This document shows positions 1 to 5,171 of a stretch of 7,825 bases of DNA, piece after piece. The position numbers and the translations under genes were made by a program. This DNA is from an uncultured Oscillospiraceae bacterium (lineage in GTDB: Bacteria; Bacillota; Clostridia; Oscillospirales; Oscillospiraceae), in NCBI GenBank assembly GCA_934631005.1, contig CAKTXA010000051.1:1-7825 (forward strand). The letters run 5' to 3'. Numbering within the stretch: position 1 is the first letter of the stretch; every line of letters starts with the position of its first letter. The notes below the pieces were generated by a model. It was not told the DNA's origin and made no database searches. It worked only from the letters and a program-made list of their open reading frames with translations.

Positions 1-35
1 AAGCTGACTGATACTAATAAGCCGAGGGCTTGACC
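1..35 (+). rRNA. rrl: 23S rRNA, 3' end (partial)
   Basis: The first bases match the conserved end of bacterial 23S rRNA: the stretch GATACTAATAAGCCGAGGG followed by CTTGACC is the usual 3' terminal segment in Firmicutes. Only the last 35 or so bases lie in the window and the exact mature end is uncertain by a few bases. It is followed after about 86 bases by 5S rRNA on the same strand, which is the standard rRNA operon order. The spacer between them holds no tRNA. Confidence 0.93.
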
Positions 36-121
36 TACAATAGTATGCAGGCTCTGATGTGTCTCTCAAAAATGCCGTTTCCATGGTGTCCAGTTTTCAG
101 GGCGCAGCGCTGAACTGAATA

Positions 122-237
122 GTTGGTGCTGATTGGGATGAGGGTCCACCTGTTCCCATACCGAACACAGAAGTTAAGCTCATTTCCGCCGAAGATACTT
201 GTCGGGTGACTGACCGGGAAAATAGGTAGTGCCAACA
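122..237 (+). rRNA. rrf: 5S rRNA
   Basis: The stretch has the conserved 5S core CCCATACCGAACACAGAAGT (154-173) and the GCCGAAGATACTTG-type region. The two ends pair to form helix I: TTGGTGCT at 123-130 pairs with AGTGCCAA at 228-235, with G-T wobbles. The length of about 116 nt is normal. Ends were placed from the helix, so each may be off by one or two bases. It is the last gene of the rRNA operon and is followed at once by a strong terminator. Confidence 0.95.
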
Positions 238-243
238 CAAATC

Positions 244-276
244 GCCCCGCGCTGCAACCGCAGCGCGGGGCATTTT
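244..276 (+). terminator. Intrinsic terminator of the rRNA operon
   Basis: A perfect 12-bp stem (GCCCCGCGCTGC at 244-255 with GCAGCGCGGGGC at 260-271) closes an AACC loop and is followed by ATTTTCGTT. It starts seven bases after the end of 5S rRNA. Read from the other strand the stem is followed by GATTTGTG, so it may also weakly stop transcripts from the minus-strand gene at 441-863, which has no other clear terminator. Confidence 0.93.
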
Positions 277-293
277 CGTTAGGTGGTAGGTAA

Positions 294-316
294 GAGTGAA
301 TAGTGAAGAAGTAGGC
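294..316 (-). repeat. Short inverted copy of the TTCACTA repeat
   Basis: Read on the minus strand this gives GCCTACTTC followed by TTCACTA and TTCACTC. Nearly the same string, GCTTACTTC and then TTCACTA units, occurs on the plus strand at 1292-1314. The two copies therefore form an inverted repeat with one or two mismatches around the roughly 1-kb stretch that carries the small membrane protein gene and the left composite element. Confidence 0.7.
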
Positions 317-440
317 GCTTAGTTGTAGCGTGGGAATAGGGTTTGTTCCTTCAGGCGGAATATTCGAGATTTTCTGCGTGTTTTCTGCGAAAGCGTAAGC
401 ACTTTCATAGTGCCGGACGACCACATTGTGTCTTAAATTG

Positions 441-863
441 CTATGATAGAGGGAAGAACACGATTGCTGGCCGGAGTATACCGGTTATGTACAGTAGCAG
501 CGGAATTACGATGATGAGCAGAATTACCCATAGCAAGACATTTCCCAGTGTCCTGCTGCTCCCACGCCCTTCTGCGTTGTTGATCGTGATGCCGTGTGCA
601 AAAGTGACATAGCGCGTGAATGGCGACGTTAAAATGCTTAGACAGTCATATTCCTGATTATCCGACACAGTGAATATCTGGCGTCCAATGCAGCCGAAAG
701 GTGAGTATACGCAAAGTTCGTGCGCCCCTGCGGGTACGGAAAACTGAATTGTTTCTCCGCTGCGCAGGCGACCGACAACTTCACCATCGACTTCAGCAGT
801 GAACGCAATGGCGCTGTAGGATAGTTTCCGTTCTCTGTATAGTTCAACAGTGCAATAGCGCAT
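441..863 (-). CDS. Small single-pass membrane protein of unknown function
   Basis: The product is 140 aa. I do not recognise the family with certainty. The N-terminal part (about residues 1-90) is rich in predicted beta strands and contains VDGEVVGRLRSGETIQFSVP and AGAHEL at 25-50, a pattern like PEGA-type or similar small beta domains (a carrier loop, then 'G.h.l'). Residues about 106-129 (GNVLLWVILLIIVIPLLLYITGI in outline) form one clear transmembrane helix near the C terminus, leaving a short hydrophobic tail. No signal peptide is seen, so the beta domain is probably cytoplasmic. The start at 863 was chosen over an in-frame ATG at 893 because GGGAGGG lies seven bases upstream and the upstream ATG would precede the likely transcription start. 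The gene converges on the rRNA operon and is less GC-rich than the rest of the window. Confidence 0.72.
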   Translation of the reverse strand: MRYCTVELYRERKLSYSAIAFTAEVDGEVVGRLRSGETIQFSVPAGAHELCVYSPFGCIGRQIFTVSDNQEYDCLSILTSPFTRYVTFAHGITINNAEGRGSSRTLGNVLLWVILLIIVIPLLLYITGILRPAIVFFPLS

Positions 864-883
864 GATTACTCCCTCCCTGTTAG

Positions 884-912
884 AGAATACCATAGAAGTG
901 TCATCTGTTCAA
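884..912 (-). promoter_or_regulatory. Sigma-A promoter for the small membrane protein gene
   Basis: On the minus strand there is TTGAAC (912-907), a 17-bp spacer and TATTCT (889-884), with TGG just before the -10 that fits an extended -10 element. The predicted start near 877 gives a leader of only about 14 bases, just enough to hold the ribosome binding site. This supports the 863 start codon. Confidence 0.72.
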
Positions 913-955
913 CAGAAGTTCTTAGGTGCATTTGCTGAAAGACACTGATTTTTTT

Positions 956-982
956 GTAGGGGCCGATGACCACATCGGCCCC
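956..982 (-). repeat. Hairpin cassette with CCGATG core (left)
   Basis: GGGGCCGATG (959-968) pairs perfectly with CATCGGCCCC (973-982) around an ACCA loop, a 10-bp stem. Read on the minus strand it ends in CCCCTAC, the same edge as the three cassettes at the right end of the window. Its core matches the cassette at 7673-7698 in inverted orientation. There is no T-run after the stem on the minus strand and none after it on the plus strand, so it is not a standard terminator. Confidence 0.8.
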
Positions 983-1013
983 TTCGACTGCACCAATTTC
1001 TTAGTCGTAACGG

Positions 1014-1033
1014 GGGCGGAGCTTGCCCCGCCC
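1014..1033 (-). repeat. Hairpin cassette, GGGCGGGGC core (left)
   Basis: On the minus strand GGGCGGGGC and GCTCCGCCC form a nine-pair stem around AA, with one G-T (G-U in RNA) pair. On the plus strand that pair becomes an A-C mismatch, so the fold is better as minus-strand RNA. It is the positional counterpart of 7556-7575 and differs from it by a compensated C-G to A-T change at the fourth pair. Confidence 0.78.
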
Positions 1034-1071
1034 GCTGGTTCGCAACTGGTACTTTTGCACGCACCGGCGGG

Positions 1072-1258
1072 CGGAATGCACCCCTTGCCTTCCCCTCGGG
1101 GAAGGTGGCGAGCGTAGCGAGCCGGATGAGGGTCGGGGAGCATTTACGATTTGCTTTGCAGTTTCAGCTAAACGTTACTGCTCCCCGGCCCTCATCAGTC
1201 TGCTCCGCTAACGCGCCGCAGACAGCTTCCCCCAGGGGAAGCTATGGGGTGCATTCCG
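1072..1258. repeat. Large palindrome with side hairpins (left)
   Basis: The outer arms CGGAATGCACCCC (1072-1084) and GGGGTGCATTCCG (1246-1258) pair perfectly over 13 bp. The inner arms GATGAGGGTCGGGGAGCA (1125-1142) and TGCTCCCCGGCCCTCATC (1179-1196) pair over 18 positions with one T-G. Between outer and inner arms are side hairpins, including TTCCCCTCGGGGAA at 1090-1103 and TTCCCCCAGGGGAA at 1227-1240, and GTCTGC/GCAGAC at 1198-1223. The centre (1143-1178) is AT-richer and unpaired. In all this could fold as a cruciform-like branched structure. Confidence 0.85.
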
Positions 1259-1291
1259 TCTCGCTCCTGCGTCAGGGATACGGCAGTACGT

Positions 1292-1335
1292 GCTTACTTC
1301 TTCACTATTCACTATTCACTATTCACTCTTCACTA
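1292..1335 (+). repeat. Tandem 7-bp repeat (TTCACTA)n
   Basis: Five consecutive heptamers run from 1301 to 1335: TTCACTA three times, TTCACTC, then TTCACTA. They follow GCTTACTTC at 1292-1300. The array directly abuts the T-run side of the bipA terminator, so it lies just beyond the 3' end of the bipA transcript. An inverted two-unit copy is present at 294-316. Such a simple array is likely to vary in unit number by slippage. Confidence 0.88.
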
Positions 1336-1365
1336 AAAAAGCACGCTCTGCTTTGCAGAGCGTGC
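1335..1365 (-). terminator. Intrinsic terminator of typA/bipA
   Basis: On the minus strand GCACGCTCTGC (1365-1355) pairs perfectly with GCAGAGCGTGC (1351-1341) around a three-base loop, followed by TTTTTT. It begins eight bases after the bipA stop codon. Confidence 0.94.
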
Positions 1366-1373
1366 TCATTCTT

Positions 1374-3194
1374 TTATCCTTTATTCTTCATCACCGCGCG
1401 CATTCTGGCGGAATGATCCAAAATGCGTTTGCGCATGCGGAGGCTCTTGGGGGTGACTTCGAGGAGTTCGTCGTCGGCGAGGTACTCCATGCACTGCTCG
1501 AGCGAGAGGACCTTCGGCGGGGCGAGGCGGATGGCGTCGTCGGAACCGGCGGCGCGCATGTTTGTCAGCTGCTTGCGCTTGCAGACGTTGACGGACATAT
1601 CCTCGTTGCGGTTGCACTGGCCTACGATCATGCCGGCGTAGACCTCCGTGCCGGGGGCGATGAACAGCGTGCCGCGATCCTGCACGCCGCCAAGGCCGTA
1701 GGCGCAGGCTTCGCCCGTTTCAAACGCCACGAGCGAGCCGACCTGACGCCGCTCGATCTCGCCCTTGACGGGCGCGTAGGAGTCGAGCGTGGAGGCCATG
1801 ATGCCCTCGCCGCGCGTGTCGGTAAGGAATTCGTTGCGATAGCCGAACAGGCCGCGCGTGGGCACGAGGAATTCCAGCCGCATCCGGCTGCCCACCGGCG
1901 TCATGGACGCCAGCTCGCCCTTGCGCTGCGAAATTTTGTCGATGACGGAGCCGACGGAATTTTCCGGCACGTCGGCGACCATGCGCTCGATCGGCTCGCA
2001 GAGCTTGCCGTCGATCTCCTTGTTCAGCACGTGCGGCGTGGACACCTGGAACTCATAGCCCTCGCGGCGCATCGTCTCGATGAGGATGGACAGGTGCATC
2101 TCGCCGCGGCCCGCCACATTAAAGGAGTCGGTGCCGACCTCGGTCACGTGCAGCGACACGTCCTTAAGAAGCTCGCGCTGCAGCCGGTCGCGCAGGTTGC
2201 GGGACGTGACGTACTTGCCCTCGCGGCCGGCAAAGGGCGAATCGTTGATGGAGAAGGTCATCTCGATCGTGGGGTCGGAGATCTTCACGAACGGCAGCGG
2301 CTCCGGCGTATCCAGGGCGCAGATGGTGCGGCCGATGGTAATATCGGAGATGCCGGAGAACGCGACGATCTCGCCCGCCGCCGCCTCCTGAATGGGACTG
2401 CGGCCCAGGCCCGTGAACTCATACAGCGCCACGATCTTGGCCTTCTGCTTCTTCTCGGGGTCGTGATAGTCGGTGACGAGCACCTCCTGATTCTGGCGGA
2501 TGACGCCGCGCTCCACGCGCCCGATGCCGATACGGCCGACGAATTCGTTATAGTCGATGGACGAGACGAGCAGCTGCAGCGGCCCCTCGCGGTCGCCCTT
2601 GGGCGGGTCGATATAGTTGACGATGGTCTCGAACAGCGGCACGAGATCCGTGCCGGGCTCGTCCGGGCCGTAGGACGACGTGCCCTGCCGCGCCGAGCAG
2701 AAGATCGTGGGCGAGTCGAACTGCTCGTCCGTCGCGTTCAGGTCCAGCAGCAGCTCGAGGACCTCGTCCATCACCTCATGGATGCGGGCGTCCGGCCGGT
2801 CGATCTTGTTGACGACCACGATGACCTTATGCCCCAGCTCCAGTGCCTTCTGCAGCACAAAGCGGGTCTGCGGCATGGGGCCCTCGGCGGCGTCCACCAG
2901 CAGCAGAACGCCGTCCACCATCTTGAGGATGCGCTCCACCTCGCCGGAAAAATCGGCGTGGCCCGGCGTGTCCACGATGTTGATCTTGTAGTCTTTATAG
3001 TGCACGGCGGTGTTTTTCGCCAGAATGGTGATGCCGCGCTCACGCTCGAGATCGCCCGAGTCCATCACGCGGTCGGCCACGACCTGATTCTCGCGGTACA
3101 CGCCGCCCTGCTTGAGCATCTCATCGACCAGCGTCGTTTTGCCGTGGTCAACGTGTGCAATAATGGCGATGTTCCGAATTTTATCCTGGGTCAT
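1374..3194 (-). CDS. typA: Ribosome-associated GTPase TypA/BipA
   Basis: This is a translational GTPase of the EF-G/LepA superfamily that binds ribosomes and takes part in ribosome assembly and stress adaptation in the cytoplasm. The 606-aa length equals that of the family. All GTPase motifs are visible: G1 AHVDHGKT (13-20), G2 RGITI (53-57), G3 DTPGH (75-79), G4 NKID (129-132) and G5 SAR (167-169). Domain II follows from about residue 200, the EF-G III/V-like domains from about 300, and the C-terminal BipA-specific domain contains GLFGYRNEFLTDTRGEG. The ATG at 3194 has GGAAAGGGG about eight bases upstream and gives the canonical N terminus. The gene stands alone with its own promoter and terminator. 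EF-G and LepA are ruled out by size and by the C-terminal domain. Confidence 0.98.
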   Translation of the reverse strand: MTQDKIRNIAIIAHVDHGKTTLVDEMLKQGGVYRENQVVADRVMDSGDLERERGITILAKNTAVHYKDYKINIVDTPGHADFSGEVERILKMVDGVLLLVDAAEGPMPQTRFVLQKALELGHKVIVVVNKIDRPDARIHEVMDEVLELLLDLNATDEQFDSPTIFCSARQGTSSYGPDEPGTDLVPLFETIVNYIDPPKGDREGPLQLLVSSIDYNEFVGRIGIGRVERGVIRQNQEVLVTDYHDPEKKQKAKIVALYEFTGLGRSPIQEAAAGEIVAFSGISDITIGRTICALDTPEPLPFVKISDPTIEMTFSINDSPFAGREGKYVTSRNLRDRLQRELLKDVSLHVTEVGTDSFNVAGRGEMHLSILIETMRREGYEFQVSTPHVLNKEIDGKLCEPIERMVADVPENSVGSVIDKISQRKGELASMTPVGSRMRLEFLVPTRGLFGYRNEFLTDTRGEGIMASTLDSYAPVKGEIERRQVGSLVAFETGEACAYGLGGVQDRGTLFIAPGTEVYAGMIVGQCNRNEDMSVNVCKRKQLTNMRAAGSDDAIRLAPPKVLSLEQCMEYLADDELLEVTPKSLRMRKRILDHSARMRAVMKNKG

Positions 3195-3239
3195 ACGAAG
3201 AGCCCCTTTCCTTTGCCCGAAAATATCTCACAAAACGTT

Positions 3240-3268
3240 ATTTTAGCACAGTCATACCCTATTTACAA
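3240..3268 (-). promoter_or_regulatory. Sigma-A promoter for typA
   Basis: On the minus strand TTGTAA (3268-3263), a 17-bp spacer and TAAAAT (3245-3240), with TGC before the -10 as in an extended -10 element. The predicted start lies near 3233, giving a leader of about 38 bases. The divergent gene at 3360 shares this intergenic region, but I see no equally convincing plus-strand promoter in it; TTGCCG (3285-3290) with a poor -10 is the best I can find. Confidence 0.75.
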
Positions 3269-3359
3269 GGTATCCGGACGGCTTTTGCCGCAAAAAAGCA
3301 AATTTTTTACACGCAAACCGCCGCCGCGGCGCATAGGATGGGCGGAAGGAGGGATCCCC

Positions 3360-3899
3360 ATGACAAATTCCATTGATCCGCAGCAGGCGCAGCGCGTCTG
3401 GAGCCGCGTGATGGCGGCCGGCTGCGCCTCCAAGCCTGCCGCGCAGGCGGCGTCCGAAGCCCCTGTGCAGCCTGCGCAGGCTGCAGCTACATCCCCACAG
3501 GAGACCGCCGTGCCGCTGTGTGCGCAGCTGCAGGAGCTTCTGCGCCGTGCCCGTGCCGACGCGGCGCAGTACGCCTGCCTGTCCCGCCAGCTGCGCGGGT
3601 GCGCACGGCAGACGCTCGCGCATCTGGCAGACAGCTCCCGGCAGGAGGCGCGCACGCTCGCGGCGCTGTATTATCTGGAGACCGGGCAGCGGGCACCGTG
3701 CGACGCCGTGTCGCCGGAGACATACGCCTGCCCCGCCGCGGCGCTCCGGCGGCAGCATGCGCGCCAGCTCGCCCGCGCCGAAGCGTACCACGCCCTCGCC
3801 GGCGCGACGCCCGCATACGCCGAGACGCTGCACTGCCTTGCCGACCGGGCGACTGCCCGCGCCAAAGCCCTCGTCGCCGCCCTGCGCGACTGCCTGTAA
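3360..3899 (+). CDS. Ferritin-like (rubrerythrin-type) helical protein, metal ligands degenerate
   Basis: The product is 179 aa. After a short N-terminal segment (VWSRVMAAG at 13-21) and an Ala/Pro/Gln-rich linker (25-52), the rest looks like a four-helix bundle: helices at about 53-78, 82-109, 126-148 and 151-178. The order and phrases (an early ARADAAQYACLSRQLRG, then EARTLAALYYLETG, then LARAEAYHALA) resemble small ferritin-like proteins common in Clostridia. In typical members helices 2 and 4 carry ExxH; here the corresponding places read S93-R-Q-E96 and A-T-A-R, so a di-iron site seems lost. The ATG at 3360 follows AAGGAGGG at good spacing; longer in-frame extension upstream is antisense to typA and not real. 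The family call is moderate; that the gene is real is much surer. Confidence 0.68.
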   Translation: MTNSIDPQQAQRVWSRVMAAGCASKPAAQAASEAPVQPAQAAATSPQETAVPLCAQLQELLRRARADAAQYACLSRQLRGCARQTLAHLADSSRQEARTLAALYYLETGQRAPCDAVSPETYACPAAALRRQHARQLARAEAYHALAGATPAYAETLHCLADRATARAKALVAALRDCL

Positions 3900-3940
3900 A
3901 GAGACCGCCGACAGCGCTTGCCGATCAGATCATTGTGACG

Positions 3941-3985
3941 AAAAAACCGCCCCGCCCGAAAAAGCGGGCGGGGCGGGCGCTTTTT
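3941..3985. terminator. Bidirectional intrinsic terminator
   Basis: CCGCCCCGCCCG (3947-3958) pairs over 12 bp with CGGGCGGGGCGG (3965-3976) around AAAAAG. On the plus strand it is followed by GCGC and TTTTT (3981-3985); on the minus strand by TTTTTT (3946-3941). It sits between the convergent genes ending at 3899 and 3989 and can stop both. Confidence 0.92.
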
Positions 3986-3988
3986 GTG

Positions 3989-5098
3989 TTATACGGTGTG
4001 CAGCGTATACTGATCGCTGCCAAGACCGATCTTGACGCCGTGGGCGATGGCGGTCTGCCAGTGCGTGTTGGGGTGAGCGGCGTGCAGACGGTCATGGTCA
4101 TGCGCCGCGTGCGGCGCGTCGATCGCGCTGCCGGGCAGCACGGGCTGGCGGTTGACCGCCTCGGCGCAGGCCAGATCCAGCGCCACCGGGTCGAACGACG
4201 CGAACATCCCCACATCCGGCACGATGGGCACATCGTTTTCGGCGTGGCAGTCGCAGTTGGGCGAGACGTCGCGCACAACAGAGATGTGGAAGGCGGGCCG
4301 CCCGTCCACCACCGCCTTGGCATACTCGGCGATCTTGCAGTTGAGCCGGTCGGCCGATGCGTCGAAGGACGGCGTGACGGCGTCCTTCGGGCAGACGGCG
4401 ATACACCGCCCGCAGCCGACGCATTTTGTGTGGTCGATGGTGCACTTATGCGCCGCGACCTGCGGGGCGCCGTGGGCGCAGATGCGCGCGCACGCGCCGC
4501 AGCCGATGCAGAGAGCCTGATCGACATAGGGCTTGCCGTCGGAGTGCTGCTCCATCTTGCCCGCGCGCGAGCCGCCGCCCATGCCGAGGTTTTTGAGCGT
4601 GCCGCCGAAGCCCGCCTCCTCATGGCCCTTGAAGTGCGTGAGGGAGATGACGATGTCGGCGTCCATGAGCGCGCGGCCGATCCTGGCGGTCTTGCAGTAT
4701 TCGCCGCCCGCGACCGGCACCTCCACATCGTCCGAGCCCTTCAGACCGTCGGCGATGATGACGTGGCAGCCCGTGGAAAACGGCGAAAAGCCGTTGGTGT
4801 AGGCGGTGTCCATATGCTCCAGCGCGTTTTTGCGGCTGCCCACATAGAGCGTGTTGCAGTCGGTGAGGAACGGCAGGCCGCCCCGCGCGCGCACGAGATC
4901 GGCGACGGTCTTCGCGTAGTTCGGCCGCAGATAGGCCAGGTTCCCCAGCTCGCCGAAGTGGATCTTGATGGCTACGAATTTGCCCTCGAAGTCGATCTTG
5001 TCAAGCCCCGCCGCCACACACAGCCGCGCGAGCTTCTGCTGCTGATTCACGCCGTTTTTGCAGCGAAAATCGGTAAAATATACATCGGAAACGGACAT
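3989..5098 (-). CDS. DUF362 family protein with two 4Fe-4S clusters
   Basis: A 369-aa cytoplasmic protein with a DUF362 domain wrapped around a bacterial-ferredoxin insert. The insert has two CxxCxxCxxxC sets: C197, C200, C203, C207 and C226, C229, C232, C236, which would hold two [4Fe-4S] clusters. The first set ends in Cys-Ala instead of the usual Cys-Pro. DUF362 hallmarks are KIHFGE (45-50), LTHFKGHEEAGFGGTLKN (153-170) and, near the C terminus, NCDCHAENDVPIVPDVG followed by SFDPVALD (301-308); C282 and C284 may be further ligands. The family's substrate is not established; it is presumed to be an electron-transfer or redox protein. The ATG at 5098 follows AGGAGGT by five bases. It lies 69 bases downstream of the LysM-GH18 stop on the same strand, with its own promoter, and ends at the bidirectional terminator. 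Confidence 0.93.
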   Translation of the reverse strand: MSVSDVYFTDFRCKNGVNQQQKLARLCVAAGLDKIDFEGKFVAIKIHFGELGNLAYLRPNYAKTVADLVRARGGLPFLTDCNTLYVGSRKNALEHMDTAYTNGFSPFSTGCHVIIADGLKGSDDVEVPVAGGEYCKTARIGRALMDADIVISLTHFKGHEEAGFGGTLKNLGMGGGSRAGKMEQHSDGKPYVDQALCIGCGACARICAHGAPQVAAHKCTIDHTKCVGCGRCIAVCPKDAVTPSFDASADRLNCKIAEYAKAVVDGRPAFHISVVRDVSPNCDCHAENDVPIVPDVGMFASFDPVALDLACAEAVNRQPVLPGSAIDAPHAAHDHDRLHAAHPNTHWQTAIAHGVKIGLGSDQYTLHTV

Positions 5099-5142
5099 AC
5101 GCTACCTCCTGCTCATTTGTAATGTCTTATACTTATATTACC

Positions 5143-5171
5143 ATGATACACCGTCCCCCACGGCGTGTCAA
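5143..5171 (-). promoter_or_regulatory. Sigma-A promoter for the DUF362 gene
   Basis: On the minus strand a consensus TTGACA (5171-5166), a 17-bp spacer and TATCAT (5148-5143), with a start near 5136 and a leader of about 38 bases. The TGA inside TTGACA is the stop codon of the upstream LysM-GH18 gene (5170-5168). The spacer holds an imperfect dyad, ACGCCGT and ACGGTGT around GGGGG, that reaches into both hexamers and could be an operator. Confidence 0.85.

Larger units (their letters stand above)
956..1258 (-). repeat. Composite palindromic repeat element, left copy
   Basis: This gene-free stretch is one unit built from a large palindrome (1072-1258) and two hairpin cassettes on its outer side (1014-1033 and 956-982). 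It is homologous in inverted orientation to 7289-7698. The reverse complement of 1171-1245 matches 7293-7367 at 69 of 75 positions without gaps. Further out, TGCGTGCAAAAG (1063-1052, minus) matches TGCGTGTAAAAG at 7526-7537, and CGTTACGAC (1012-1004, minus) matches 7579-7587 exactly. No transposase or other protein gene lies inside. It could be a non-autonomous mobile element or a structured transcript. Its true ends are not known. Confidence 0.85.

Noticed and set aside
35..424. Minus-strand open frame of 129 codons
   Set aside because: It runs antisense through 5S rRNA and its terminator and cannot be a gene.
922..1211. Several short open frames
   Set aside because: They lie within the palindromic repeat element, lack ribosome binding sites and follow the hairpin sequence.
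956..1258. Insertion sequence
   Set aside because: No transposase or remnant is seen in or beside either element, and I could find no clear target-site duplication, so only a repeat element is called.
3285..3313. Plus-strand promoter for the ferritin-like gene
   Set aside because: TTGCCG with TACACG at 17 bp is too weak to call; other hexamers in the region have poor spacing.
1290..3899. Very long plus-strand open frame (869 codons)
   Set aside because: Most of it is antisense to typA, whose protein is fully conserved. Only the last part, from the ATG at 3360 with a strong ribosome binding site, is a real gene; the open frame upstream reflects GC-rich codon use.
3518..5122. Plus-strand open frame of 534 codons
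   Set aside because: It overlaps the ferritin-like gene out of frame and is antisense to the DUF362 gene. The composition is Arg/Ala-rich and no domain is visible.
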